DNA from: DASXSB01 sp036506275
GTDB taxonomy: Bacteria; Methylomirabilota; Methylomirabilia; Rokubacteriales; CSP1-6
Direction of reading: 5' to 3'
NCBI GenBank assembly: GCA_036506275.1
Contig: DASXSB010000030.1
Location: 62,001-126,000 of the forward strand
DNA length: 64,000 bases
In this document: positions 54,768 through 63,244 of the stretch, piece after piece
How positions within the stretch are numbered: the stretch's first letter is position 1
How the letters are laid out: each line of letters starts with the position of its first letter
The notes under the pieces: model-generated
Databases searched by the model: none
What the model saw: the letters and a program-made list of their open reading frames with translations, nothing else
Told to the model about the DNA's origin: nothing
Program-made: the position numbers and the translations under genes

Positions 54768-55780
54768 CCGACGGCGGCGAAAACGAGCTGGTGGCGGCCA
54801 TCCGGAAGATCGCCGGCGTCGGGGGCGCCGGCGTCCGCGTGGGCATCGGCGACGACTGCGCGGTGCTGGAGCCGACGCCGGGCGCATTGCTTCTCGCCAC
54901 CACCGACCTCCTCGTCGAGGACGTCCACTTCCGCCGTCGCTATGCGACGCCCGCCGACATCGGATGGAAGGCGCTCGCCGTCAACCTCTCCGATATCGCG
55001 TCCATGGGGGGACGCCCGCGCTGGGCGCTCGTCGCCCTCGCCTGCCCCGACGACGTCGACCCCGCGGCCGTACAGGCGTTCTACGAGAGCGCACGGTCGC
55101 TCGCGGACGCGCATGAGGTCACCCTCGTCGGCGGAGACACGTCGGTATCGACGGCGGGCTGGATCGTCAACGTGACCTTGCTCGGCGAGACGACGATACC
55201 TCCGCTCCTTCGCGGCGGCGCTCGGGCCGGGGACGTCGTCGCCGTGACGGGGACGCTCGGACGCTCGGCGGCCGGGTTGGCGCTCCTCACGCACGGTGGC
55301 GCCGTCGCCGGCCTCGACCCCGACCGCGCCGCCGCCGCCGTGGCCGCCCACCTCCGCCCCCGTCCGCGCGTCGCGGAAGGACGCTGGCTGGCGGGGGCGA
55401 GCGGCGTGACGGCGATGATGGACCTGTCGGATGGGCTCGCCACCGATCTCCCGCGCCTGGTGACGGAGAGCGGCGTCGGCGCCCGCGTGGAGCTGGCCCG
55501 CTTGCCCGTCGACGCCGCCGCCCAGGCGGTGGCGCGCGTCCTGGGTGCGGACGCGGCGGCGTGGGCGACGGGAGGCGGCGAGGACTACGAGCTCCTGGTA
55601 ACGTGCGACCGCGGCGCCTTCGATCGTCTCGCGGAAGGCCTGGCGAGCGCCACCGGCGTGCCGTTGCGCGCGGTGGGCGAGGTGGAGACGGACGCGGGGA
55701 TCCGCTACGTCGACGCCGCCGGCGCGCCGGTGGCGGTGCGCGCCGGGTTCGAGCACTTCCGCGACGGAGCGCGGCGATGA
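54764..55780 (+). CDS. thiL: Thiamine-monophosphate kinase
   Basis: A 338-residue ThiL of the AIR synthase-like fold. VGIGDDCAVLE near 26, NLSDIASMGGRPRWAL near 74, the divalent-metal loop MMDLSDGLATDL near 221 and GGEDYELLVTCD near 268 are present. It phosphorylates thiamine monophosphate to the active pyrophosphate with ATP. It completes the pathway begun by thiE in this window. The ATG overlaps the trpG stop and the stop overlaps the next gene. Confidence 0.95.
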   Translation: MTDGGENELVAAIRKIAGVGGAGVRVGIGDDCAVLEPTPGALLLATTDLLVEDVHFRRRYATPADIGWKALAVNLSDIASMGGRPRWALVALACPDDVDPAAVQAFYESARSLADAHEVTLVGGDTSVSTAGWIVNVTLLGETTIPPLLRGGARAGDVVAVTGTLGRSAAGLALLTHGGAVAGLDPDRAAAAVAAHLRPRPRVAEGRWLAGASGVTAMMDLSDGLATDLPRLVTESGVGARVELARLPVDAAAQAVARVLGADAAAWATGGGEDYELLVTCDRGAFDRLAEGLASATGVPLRAVGEVETDAGIRYVDAAGAPVAVRAGFEHFRDGARR

Positions 55781-57054
55781 GCGACAACGTCGTGTTGCGT
55801 CTTCTCCTGCTCGTGCTTCTCGTCGTCTGTTCGGGCATCCTCACCGGCGCCGAGGCCGCGTACTTCTCGCTGGGGCGCGCTCGCCTGCGGCGGATGACGG
55901 CCAGGACCGACGGCGGAAGCTCCGCGCCCTCGCTGCTGATTGCGCGCCCCAACGACCTTCTCGTCACGCTCCTCGTCGGCATCACGCTGATCAACATCGG
56001 GGCGGCCGCCATCGCCGCCACCCTCGCCGACCACGTCTTCGGAGACCGCTACGGCCTCGTGGTGGAGATGCTGGTGATGATCCTCGTCCTCACCACATTC
56101 GGCGAGGTCCTCCCCATGACCATCGCCGTCAAGCGACCCGAAGCGTTCCTGGCGGTGGTCCATCGACCGGTGAGCTGGCTCGGGACCGCGCTGTCCCCGG
56201 TGCGCGCGGTCCTCACCGCCCTCACCTCGCTCACCGTGCGCGCCCTCGGACGGGAGCGACAGACGCAGCCGCAGCTCAGCGAGGACGAGCTGCGCACGCT
56301 CGTCGACGTGGGCGCCAGCGAGGGCGTGGTCGAGCGCGAAGAGCGGGAGATGATCCACAAGGTCTTCCAGCTCGAGGACACGGTGGTGCGCTCGCTCATG
56401 GTGCCGCGGACGGACATGTTCTGTCTCGACGTCGAGGCGCCGCCCGCCGACATCCTTCCCGCCCTCCGCGAACAGCTCCACTCGCGGGTGCCCGTGTACG
56501 AGGGCTCTATCGACGTCATCGTGGGCGTGCTCTACACGAAGGATCTCCTGCCCTACGTGGGCGGCCTCCCCGCCGACTTCGATCTCCGCGCCCGCCTCCA
56601 CCCGCCCTACTTCGTGCCGGAGTCGAAGCGGGCGGATGCGCTGCTCCAGGAGTTCCAGGCCAAGAAGCTCCACCTCGCCATCGTGGTCGACGAGTTCGGA
56701 GGGACGGCCGGGCTCGTCTCCCTGGAGGATCTCCTCGAGGAGCTGGTGGGAGAGATCGCCGACGAATTCGACGAGCCCGAGCGCCTCATCCAGCGCCTCG
56801 ACGAGAGGACGTTCCGGGTCGCCGGCAAGCTCTCCATCGAAGAGCTGAACGCCGCCACCGGGCTCGAGATCTCCGACCTCGAATACGACACCGTAGGCGG
56901 CTGGGTGCTGCACCTCTTCGGCCGGGTTCCGCGCAAGGCGGAGCGCCTCGAGACCCCGCAGGTGGCGCTCACGGTGGAGAAGGTCGAGCGGACGCGCGTG
57001 GTGGAGGTCCTCGTCACGCTGCGAGCGCCCGCCCCGGGGGAAGTGGCGGCATGA
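55777..57054 (+). CDS. CNNM/CorC-type membrane transporter, copy 1
   Basis: A 425-residue protein of the HlyC/CorC family. It has an N-terminal CNNM/DUF21 domain with four hydrophobic helices (residues 5-150), then two CBS domains (about 205-330, MVPRTDMFCLD near 208 and VVDEFGGTAGLVSLEDLLEE near 305), and a CorC_HlyC C-terminal domain. CNNM-type proteins move or regulate Mg2+/Co2+. It overlaps thiL and the following paralogue by 4 bp each. Substrate is inferred from family only. Confidence 0.92.
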   Translation: MSDNVVLRLLLLVLLVVCSGILTGAEAAYFSLGRARLRRMTARTDGGSSAPSLLIARPNDLLVTLLVGITLINIGAAAIAATLADHVFGDRYGLVVEMLVMILVLTTFGEVLPMTIAVKRPEAFLAVVHRPVSWLGTALSPVRAVLTALTSLTVRALGRERQTQPQLSEDELRTLVDVGASEGVVEREEREMIHKVFQLEDTVVRSLMVPRTDMFCLDVEAPPADILPALREQLHSRVPVYEGSIDVIVGVLYTKDLLPYVGGLPADFDLRARLHPPYFVPESKRADALLQEFQAKKLHLAIVVDEFGGTAGLVSLEDLLEELVGEIADEFDEPERLIQRLDERTFRVAGKLSIEELNAATGLEISDLEYDTVGGWVLHLFGRVPRKAERLETPQVALTVEKVERTRVVEVLVTLRAPAPGEVAA

Positions 57055-58304
57055 TGCTCTTCTGGCTGGCCGCGATATGCCTGGTGGCCACGATGTTCTT
57101 CTCGGCGGCGGAGATGGCGTTCATCGCCGCCAACCGCCTGCGCCTGCGCCACCTCGCCGAGGAAGGCCACCACGTCGCCGCCGAGTACCTGGAGGCCTTC
57201 CGTCGCCCCGAGCGCGTCCTCTCCACGGCGATGATGGGTGTCACCGTCTCCCACATCATCGCCTCTTCCGCGGTCACGTGGAGCATGCTGCCCTATCTGG
57301 GAGCGGCGGCGCCTCTCACCGTGACCCTCGTCATGACGCCGGTGATGCTCGTGTTCGGCGAGATCATGCCGAAAGCGGTCGCCCGCGAGTGGGCGACCAC
57401 GCTCATTCTCAGATTCTGGCGCCCGCTCACGTGGACGTCCGTTCTGCTCGCCCCCTTCGTGACGCTCGCGAACTACATCGTGCGCGTCGTCCTCAAGCTC
57501 GTGGGCGGGGGGCCGCCCGACCTCCGGCATTTCGTCTCCCGCGAGGAGCTGAAAGCGCTCTTGCAGATGGAGCCCGGGGAAGCGGACGTCACCACCCAGG
57601 AAGCCGAGATGATCGACAAGATCTTCGATCTCGGCGACACCACCGTGCGCGAAGTCATGGTTCCCCTCGTCGACGTCGCCATACTGCCCGAGGACGCGTC
57701 GCCCGCGGACGCCATCGACCTCGTCCAGCGCCGCGGGTTCTCGCGCCTGCCCATCTATCGCGAGCGCGAGACGAACGTGGTGGGGTTGGTGGCGGCCATG
57801 GATCTGTTGCGGCGAGGCGCGGAAGTGGGGCGGGTGGACGAGCTGATGCGGCAACCGTACTATGTGCCGGAAACCAAGCGCATCGACGACCTGCTGCGCG
57901 AGATGCAGCGGGCGCGCATTCACATGGCGGTGGTGGTGGACGAGTATGGCGGAAGCACGGGCGTGGTGACGCTGGAAGACATCGTCGAGCAGATCGTGGG
58001 CGAGATCCAGGACGAGCACGATCGCGCGTCCGCGTCCGTGGAGCGCCTCCCCGACGGCAGCTACTGGGTGGCCGCGCGCGCGCACATCGACGAGGTCAAC
58101 GAGACGCTCGACTGGTCGCTGCCCAAGCAGGACTACGAGACGATCGCCGGCCTCGTCCTCGCCACCCTCCACCGCATTCCGCGCACGGGCGAGGAGTTCC
58201 AGATCCCCGGGTACACGATCACGGTGCTCCAGGCCGACGGTCGCCGCGTGGTGGCCGTGAAGATCGCGCCCACTCGTCCCTCCGCACCCCTCCTCGCCTC
58301 GTAG
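57051..58304 (+). CDS. CNNM/CorC-type membrane transporter, copy 2
   Basis: A 417-residue paralogue of the preceding gene with the same CNNM-CBS-CBS-CorC plan. The N-terminal FSAAEMAFIAANRLRLRHL is near 18, the CBS region has VMVPLVDVAILP near 200 and VVVDEYGGSTGVVTLEDIVEQ near 300. Tandem CNNM/CorC pairs may form heteromeric transporters. ATG 57051 overlaps the preceding stop; ATG 57054 is one codon later. Copies are clearly diverged, so the duplication is old. Confidence 0.92.
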   Translation: MMLFWLAAICLVATMFFSAAEMAFIAANRLRLRHLAEEGHHVAAEYLEAFRRPERVLSTAMMGVTVSHIIASSAVTWSMLPYLGAAAPLTVTLVMTPVMLVFGEIMPKAVAREWATTLILRFWRPLTWTSVLLAPFVTLANYIVRVVLKLVGGGPPDLRHFVSREELKALLQMEPGEADVTTQEAEMIDKIFDLGDTTVREVMVPLVDVAILPEDASPADAIDLVQRRGFSRLPIYRERETNVVGLVAAMDLLRRGAEVGRVDELMRQPYYVPETKRIDDLLREMQRARIHMAVVVDEYGGSTGVVTLEDIVEQIVGEIQDEHDRASASVERLPDGSYWVAARAHIDEVNETLDWSLPKQDYETIAGLVLATLHRIPRTGEEFQIPGYTITVLQADGRRVVAVKIAPTRPSAPLLAS

Positions 58305-58349
58305 CAAGCCGAGCTGTCGCCGTTGGCGATGGCGCAAAGGAGACCGCAG

Positions 58350-59024
58350 ATGGCTGGTTCCATGGTGAAGATTCCGACCAACGGCACGACGACCGATGGG
58401 TATCTCGCCACCCCCGCCGCCGGCAAGGGCCCCGGCGTGATCGTGATCCAGGAATGGTGGGGACTGGTCGGGCACATCAAGAACGTGTGCGATCGCTTCG
58501 CGGCCGAGGGCTTCAGCGCCCTCGCCCCCGATCTCTATCACGGCCAGACCGCCTCCGAGCCCGACGGCGCCGGCAAGCTGTTCATGGCGCTGAACATCGC
58601 CCAGGCCGAAAAAGACCTGCGCGGGGCCGCGAAGTTCCTCGGCGGGCACTCCTCGACGGCGAAGATCGGCGCCGTGGGCTTCTGCATGGGCGGCCAGCTC
58701 GCGCTGTTCGCGGGAACGCTGAACCCATCGGTGGGAGCGGTGGTCGACTTCTACGGGATCCATCCCAACGTGAAGCCGGACTACACGAAGCTCTCCGGTC
58801 CCGTGCTCGGTCTCTTCGCGGAGAAGGACCAGTTCGTGACTCCGCAAACGGCGCGCGAGGTGGACGCGGCGATCAAGAAGGCGGGGAAGACGTCGGAGAT
58901 CTACATCTACCCGAACGTGGATCACGCTTTCTTCAACGACGAGCGGCCCGACGCCTACGACAAGGCGGCCGCCCAGGACGCGTGGCGACGCACGCTCGCC
59001 TTCTTCCGCCAGCACCTCAAGTAA
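58350..59024 (+). CDS. Dienelactone hydrolase-family protein
   Basis: A 224-residue alpha/beta hydrolase of the dienelactone hydrolase family. The nucleophile is a cysteine in VGFCMGGQLALF near 112, and the triad acid and base are in EKDQFV near 161 and NVDHAFF near 191. Motifs fit a carboxymethylenebutenolidase-like hydrolase acting on dienelactones or related esters. ATG 58350 has AAGGAG 7 bp upstream; ATG 58329 is an unsupported alternative. It is convergent with the ribosomal operon. Confidence 0.92.
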   Translation: MAGSMVKIPTNGTTTDGYLATPAAGKGPGVIVIQEWWGLVGHIKNVCDRFAAEGFSALAPDLYHGQTASEPDGAGKLFMALNIAQAEKDLRGAAKFLGGHSSTAKIGAVGFCMGGQLALFAGTLNPSVGAVVDFYGIHPNVKPDYTKLSGPVLGLFAEKDQFVTPQTAREVDAAIKKAGKTSEIYIYPNVDHAFFNDERPDAYDKAAAQDAWRRTLAFFRQHLK

Positions 59025-59038
59025 ACGGCGCGCGCCGT
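59025..59038. terminator. Palindrome between convergent operons
   Basis: ACGGCGCGCGCCGT is a perfect 14-bp inverted repeat in the 31-bp gap between the dienelactone hydrolase gene and rplQ. It could serve as a bidirectional terminator, but it has no T-tract on either strand. Confidence 0.35.
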
Positions 59039-59055
59039 AAGAGGCGTGCGCGGCG

Positions 59056-59535
59056 TCAGGCGGAGGCGGCGGCCGCCTTCGGCTTCTTCTTCCGCTTGGC
59101 GCCCGCCGCCGGCGCTTCGCCGCGCGGCGCCTTTTCCTTCTTGTCGCCCTTGGTCTTGCCCTTGTCGGTGGGCGTCTCCACGCGGTCCACGAGCTCGAGG
59201 AGGACCATGGGAGCGGCGTCGCCGCGGCGGACGCCGGTCTTGATGACGCGCGTGTAGCCGCCGTTCCGGTCCGCGAAGCGGGCGGCGATGGTGTCGAAGA
59301 GCCGGCCCACCACTTCGGTGTCGGGCACCATCGACAGCACTTGCCGCCGCGCGTGCAGGTTCTCTCGCTTGGCGAGCGTGATGAGGTGCTCGGCGAGACC
59401 GCGCACGGCCTTCGCTTTCGCCTCCGTGGTCGCGATGCGCTCGTGACGGAAGAAGGCGACGAGGAGGTTGCGGAACAGCGCCCACCGATGCTGGGTGAGG
59501 CGACCGAGCTTGAAACCGTCCTTGCGATGCCTCAC
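59056..59535 (-). CDS. rplQ: 50S ribosomal protein L17
   Basis: A 159-residue L17. The core (MRHRKDGFKLGR, then LVAFFRHERIATTEAKAKAVRGLAE split near 30-50) is normal, but it continues about 35 residues past the usual end in a Lys/Ala/Pro-rich tail. It is the last gene of the alpha operon and overlaps rpoA by 4 bp. The tail is likely disordered and RNA-binding by composition. Confidence 0.96.
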   Translation of the reverse strand: MRHRKDGFKLGRLTQHRWALFRNLLVAFFRHERIATTEAKAKAVRGLAEHLITLAKRENLHARRQVLSMVPDTEVVGRLFDTIAARFADRNGGYTRVIKTGVRRGDAAPMVLLELVDRVETPTDKGKTKGDKKEKAPRGEAPAAGAKRKKKPKAAAASA

Positions 59536-60515
59536 CGGGGGGTCGCTCCCCGCCCGAGGGCACCCAGCAAGTTGGGATCGATCCGCATGCCGAGAGAGAG
59601 GCCGAGGGAGGCGAGGGCGGCCTTGATCTCGTCGATGGATTTCTCGCCGAGGTTCTTCACGTGCTCGAGATCGGCCTCCGTCTTCTGCACGAGATCGGCG
59701 ACGACGTGGAGCTCGGCGTTCTTGAGGGCGTTCACGGCGCGCGCGGGCAGGGGCAGCTCCTCCAGCGTCTTGCCGAGGGCCTCGCGCAGGAACTCCTCGC
59801 CGGAAGCGCCCTCGGCGTCGCTGTCCTCGTCGCTCACGCCCGCTCGCAACGGGCTGAAATGATCCTTGAGGTACATCGAGGACCGCGTGAGCGCGTCGTC
59901 CGGGCTCACGGAGCCGTTCGTCCAGATCTCGAGGATCAGCTTCTCGTAGTCGGTGATCTTGCCCAGGCGCGACATCTCCACGTTGTAGGACACGCGCGTG
60001 ATGGGCGAGTAGGCGGCGTCGAGCGGGAGGGCACCCGCGGGCACCGCCGCCGTTTTCCGATCCACCGCCTCGTAGCCGCGCCCGATCCCGATGCCCAGCT
60101 CCATCACCACCTGCGTGGCGGACTCGATGGTGAAGAGGTGGATCTCGGGGTTCACGATCTCCACGTCCACCTCGGGCACGTCAGCGCCCGTCACCGCGCG
60201 CGGACCCGTAACCTCGATCTTGAGCGTGCGCGGCTCGCCGGACGGGACCTGGATGGCGAGCTTCTTCAGATTGAGGAGGACGTCGGGGATGTTCTCGGTC
60301 ACGCCCGGGATCTTCGCGTCCGCGCTCTTGACGCCCTCGATGCGCACCCACGAAACGGCGGCGCCGGGCACGATGGCGAGGAGCGTGCGTCGGAGGGCGT
60401 TCCCCACCGTGAGGGCGTAGCCCTTCTCGAACGGCTCCGCCACCAGGCGGCCGTAGCGATCGCTCAGGATCTCCCACTCCACCTTCTTCGGCCTCTGGAA
60501 CGGAATACGTGGCAT
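59532..60515 (-). CDS. rpoA: DNA-directed RNA polymerase alpha subunit
   Basis: A 327-residue alpha subunit. The dimerisation domain (FEKGYALTVGNALRRTLL near 29-46) and the C-terminal domain that contacts UP elements and activators (IDEIKAALASLGL near 300) are normal. It assembles RNA polymerase. It lies between rpsD and rplQ in the alpha operon. Confidence 0.98.
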   Translation of the reverse strand: MPRIPFQRPKKVEWEILSDRYGRLVAEPFEKGYALTVGNALRRTLLAIVPGAAVSWVRIEGVKSADAKIPGVTENIPDVLLNLKKLAIQVPSGEPRTLKIEVTGPRAVTGADVPEVDVEIVNPEIHLFTIESATQVVMELGIGIGRGYEAVDRKTAAVPAGALPLDAAYSPITRVSYNVEMSRLGKITDYEKLILEIWTNGSVSPDDALTRSSMYLKDHFSPLRAGVSDEDSDAEGASGEEFLREALGKTLEELPLPARAVNALKNAELHVVADLVQKTEADLEHVKNLGEKSIDEIKAALASLGLSLGMRIDPNLLGALGRGATPR

Positions 60516-60536
60516 ATCTGCGTGCGCTCGCTTCCC

Positions 60537-61160
60537 TTACTTGCTGTAGAGCTCGACGATGAGTTGCTCCGCCACCGGAATCTGGATGTCCTCGCGCAGG
60601 GGCAGGCTCCGCACCACGCCCCGCTTCTCGTTGGGATCGACCTCCAGCCATTGCGGTACCTGACCGCGGCCGGCATTGAGGTTGTCGTCGACCCGCGCCT
60701 GCAGCTTGGACGTGGCCCGCAGCTGCACGGCGTCGCCCACCTCGAGCAGGTACGACGGCACCGAGACCTTGCGGCCGTTCACCTGGAAGTGGCCATGGGC
60801 CACCATCTGCCGGCTCTCCCGGCGAGAGGCGGCGAAGCCGAGGCGGTGCACGACGTTGTCGATGCGAAGCTCGAGGAGCTTGAGGAGATTTTCGCCCGTC
60901 ACGCCCTTCTCGCGCTCCGCCCACTGGAAGTACTTGCGGAACTGGGACTCGAGCACGCCGTAGATCCGCTTGGCCTTCTGCTTCTCGCGGAGCTGCACGC
61001 CGAAGGGCGTGAGCTTGCCGCGGTTCAGGCCGTGTTGCCCGGGCGGATAGTTCCGGCGCTCGATCGCGCACTTGTCGGTGAAGCAGCGGGCGCCCTTCAG
61101 GAAGAGCTTCATGCCCTCGCGGCGGCACAGCCGGCACTTCGCGTCGCGGTAGCGCGCCAT
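60537..61160 (-). CDS. rpsD: 30S ribosomal protein S4
   Basis: A 207-residue S4 of the zinc-binding (C+) type. Four cysteines occur in CRLCRREG near 9 and CFTDKC near 26. The S4 RNA-binding domain has RIDNVVHRLGFAASRRESRQ near 94-113. It nucleates 30S assembly and in several bacteria represses the alpha operon by binding its mRNA. It is 9 bp after rpsK. Confidence 0.98.
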   Translation of the reverse strand: MARYRDAKCRLCRREGMKLFLKGARCFTDKCAIERRNYPPGQHGLNRGKLTPFGVQLREKQKAKRIYGVLESQFRKYFQWAEREKGVTGENLLKLLELRIDNVVHRLGFAASRRESRQMVAHGHFQVNGRKVSVPSYLLEVGDAVQLRATSKLQARVDDNLNAGRGQVPQWLEVDPNEKRGVVRSLPLREDIQIPVAEQLIVELYSK

Positions 61161-61169
61161 CCCCGCCCC

Positions 61170-61580
61170 CTACACCCGCCGCCGCTTCGGCGGCCGGCAG
61201 CCGTCGTGCGGAATCGGCGTCACGTCGCGGATGGCGGTCACCTCCAGCCCCACCGCCTGCAGGGAACGAATGGCCGCTTCCCGCCCCGCTCCCGGCCCTT
61301 TCACGAAGACCTCGATCTGCTTCAACCCGTACTCCATCGCCTTGCGGGCGGCGATCTCGGCCGCCGTCTGGGCCGCGAAGGGCGTGCTCTTGCGCGATCC
61401 TTTGAAGCCGGCGCTGCCGGCGCTGGACCACGCCACCACGTTCCCCATCTTGTCGGTGAGCGTCACGATGGTGTTGTTGAAGGTCGCCTGCACGTGCGCG
61501 ACGCCCGTACGGACCTCGCGCCGCTCGCGCTTCTTGCCGCCCTTCTTGCGGGGTGCTGGCTTGGCTGGCTGGTCGGCCAT
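61170..61580 (-). CDS. rpsK: 30S ribosomal protein S11
   Basis: A 136-residue S11 with a basic Lys-rich N-terminal extension, ATFNNTIVTLTDKMGN near 32, and the conserved C terminus DVTPIPHDGCRPPKRRRV. It forms part of the platform of the 30S subunit. It lies 3 bp after rpsM. Confidence 0.98.
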   Translation of the reverse strand: MADQPAKPAPRKKGGKKRERREVRTGVAHVQATFNNTIVTLTDKMGNVVAWSSAGSAGFKGSRKSTPFAAQTAAEIAARKAMEYGLKQIEVFVKGPGAGREAAIRSLQAVGLEVTAIRDVTPIPHDGCRPPKRRRV

Positions 61581-61583
61581 ACG

Positions 61584-62006
61584 TTAGGCTCCTGCCTTCT
61601 TGGGCGCGGCCGGGGCCGGCGCCGCCGCCGCCGCGGTGGGCTTCTTCTTGACCATGACGCCGCGCCGGGGCCCCTTGCGCGTGCGGGCGTTGGTGTGGGT
61701 GCGCTGGCCGCGCACGGGCAATCCGCGGCGATGCCGGATGCCGCGATAGGCGCCGATGTCCATCAGGCGCTTCACGTTCATGGAGAGCTCGCGACGCAGG
61801 TCGCCCTCCACCGTGTGCTCGCGCTCGATGATCTCGCGGATGCGCCCGACCTCGTCCTCCGACCACGCCTTCACGCGCTTGTTCGGATCGATGTTGGCCG
61901 TGCGCAGCACGCGGAGCGCGGTCGAGCGCCCGATGCCGTAAATGTACGTGATCGCGACTTCGCCACGCTTCTCGCGCGGTAGATCGACTCCCGCCACCCG
62001 TGCCAT
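61584..62006 (-). CDS. rpsM: 30S ribosomal protein S13
   Basis: A 140-residue S13. It has MARVAGVDLPREKR at the start and RHRRGLPVRGQRTHTNART near 92-110 at the tRNA-contact region. It extends 20 residues beyond the usual length with a Lys/Ala/Pro-rich tail. It contacts the P-site tRNA and bridges to the large subunit. Confidence 0.98.
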   Translation of the reverse strand: MARVAGVDLPREKRGEVAITYIYGIGRSTALRVLRTANIDPNKRVKAWSEDEVGRIREIIEREHTVEGDLRRELSMNVKRLMDIGAYRGIRHRRGLPVRGQRTHTNARTRKGPRRGVMVKKKPTAAAAAPAPAAPKKAGA

Positions 62007-62019
62007 CGCTCTCTCCTGG

Positions 62020-62133
62020 CTAGCCCTGCCGCTGCTTGTGCCGCGGGTTCTTGCAGATGATGCGGACCACGCCCTGCCGCCGCACCGTCTTGCAGTGCTC
62101 GCATCGCGCCTTGATCGACGGTCTCACCTTCAT
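62020..62133 (-). CDS. rpmJ: 50S ribosomal protein L36
   Basis: A 37-residue L36 of the zinc-binding type, with ligands in CEHC near 11, one cysteine near 27 and a histidine near 32. The start is the ATG before KVRPSIKARC; the longer frame upstream is not supported. It is preceded by the structured spacer described separately. Confidence 0.97.
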   Translation of the reverse strand: MKVRPSIKARCEHCKTVRRQGVVRIICKNPRHKQRQG

Positions 62134-62162
62134 GTCTCTTCCGTTCCTATTTCCTATTTCGA

Positions 62163-62250
62163 GCGCCGGCTTTGCCGGCGCCGTCCCCCGTCCTGGGGGA
62201 GGCATCGGAGGGGGCCTCGGTGGCCCCCTCCGACGAGATGCCCCCTCCGA
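62163..62250 (-). promoter_or_regulatory. Three-hairpin structured leader between infA and rpmJ
   Basis: The 118-bp gap holds three adjacent perfect hairpins: a 12-bp stem (62205-62216 with 62222-62233, loop TCGGT), a 6-bp C5/G5-type stem (62184-62189 with 62195-62200) and an 8-bp stem (62163-62170 with 62174-62181, loop TTT). The sequence GCCCCCTCCGA also recurs at 62240-62250, so the single complementary arm can pair with either copy. None has a U-tract, so termination is not obvious. Its position before rpmJ-rpsM fits a ribosomal-protein autoregulatory site, which is inference. Confidence 0.55.
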
Positions 62251-62251
62251 A

Positions 62252-62470
62252 TCACTTAAATCGGTACGTAATCCGGCCCCGCGTGAGGTCGTACGGGGAC
62301 AGCTCCACCTTCACGCGGTCCCCGGGCAGGATGCGAATGAAGTTCATCCGCATCTTGCCGCTCACGTGCGCGAGCACGCGGTGGCCGTTCTCGAGCTCCA
62401 CGCGGAACATCGCGTTCGGCAACGGCTCCACCACGGTGCCCTCCACCTCGATCGCATCTTCTTTCGTCAT
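62252..62470 (-). CDS. infA: Translation initiation factor IF-1
   Basis: A 72-residue IF-1 with a single OB fold: EVEGTVVEPLPNAMFRVELE near 8-27, GHRVLAHVSGKMRMNFIRIL near 29-48, and DLTRGRITYRFK at the end. It assists start-codon selection on the 30S subunit. It lies directly after map (stop at 62471) and 118 bp before rpmJ. Confidence 0.98.
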   Translation of the reverse strand: MTKEDAIEVEGTVVEPLPNAMFRVELENGHRVLAHVSGKMRMNFIRILPGDRVKVELSPYDLTRGRITYRFK

Positions 62471-63244
62471 CTAGGGCGCTCCCGCCGTGCGGCCGGTGAC
62501 GCTCGTCAGCACTTCGGGGGCGCCGTCCGTTACCGCCACCGTGTGCTCGAAATGGGCGGCGAGGCTCCCGTCCTTGGTAACGGCGGTCCAGCCGTCGTCG
62601 AGAACCTTCACCTCGAAGCTCCCTATCGTCACCATCGGCTCGATCGCGAGGACCATGCCCGGCCGCAATTGCGGGCCCCGCCCCGGCTCCCCGAAATTCG
62701 GGACCTGTGGCTCCTCGTGCAGCGCGCGTCCGATGCCGTGGCCGACGAAGGCGCGCACGACGCCGAAGCCGTGACGCTCCACGTGGCTCTGCACCGCATG
62801 CGAGATGTCGGACAGGCGACGCCCGGGCCGGCATTGCTCGATGGCGAGGTCGAGGCTTTCGCGGGTGACGTCGAGGAGCTTCTGGACGTTCGCCGGAACG
62901 TCGCCGACCGCGAGCGTGAACGCGCAATCGGCGTAATACCCCTCCACGATACACCCGAGATCAAGGCCGACGATGTCGCCTTCCTTCACGCGCCGGTGCG
63001 CGGATGGGATCCCGTGCACGACCTCCTCGTTGATCGAGATGCACGTGGTAGCGGGGAAGCCGCGGTAGCCCTTGAAGGCGGAGGCGGCCTGGTGGCGGCG
63101 GATGAAGTCGTCGACCTCCTCGTCGATCTCGGCCGTCGAGAGCCCGGGGCGCACGGTCTCTCGGAGCATGTCGACGACGCCCGCCAGCACGTGACCCGCC
63201 TGGCGCATGAACCCGACCTCGCGCGCGGACTTGTAGTAGATCAC
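62471..63244 (-). CDS. map: Methionine aminopeptidase type I
   Basis: A 257-residue MetAP. The five metal ligands are visible: Asp in GLDLGCIVEGYYADCAFT near 97-108, His in VGHGIGRALHEEP near 171, Glu in IEPMVT near 204 and Glu in FEHTVAV near 235. It removes the initiator methionine. GTG 63244 overlaps the adk stop, which decides the start over a much longer shadow frame. Confidence 0.97.
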   Translation of the reverse strand: MIYYKSAREVGFMRQAGHVLAGVVDMLRETVRPGLSTAEIDEEVDDFIRRHQAASAFKGYRGFPATTCISINEEVVHGIPSAHRRVKEGDIVGLDLGCIVEGYYADCAFTLAVGDVPANVQKLLDVTRESLDLAIEQCRPGRRLSDISHAVQSHVERHGFGVVRAFVGHGIGRALHEEPQVPNFGEPGRGPQLRPGMVLAIEPMVTIGSFEVKVLDDGWTAVTKDGSLAAHFEHTVAVTDGAPEVLTSVTGRTAGAP

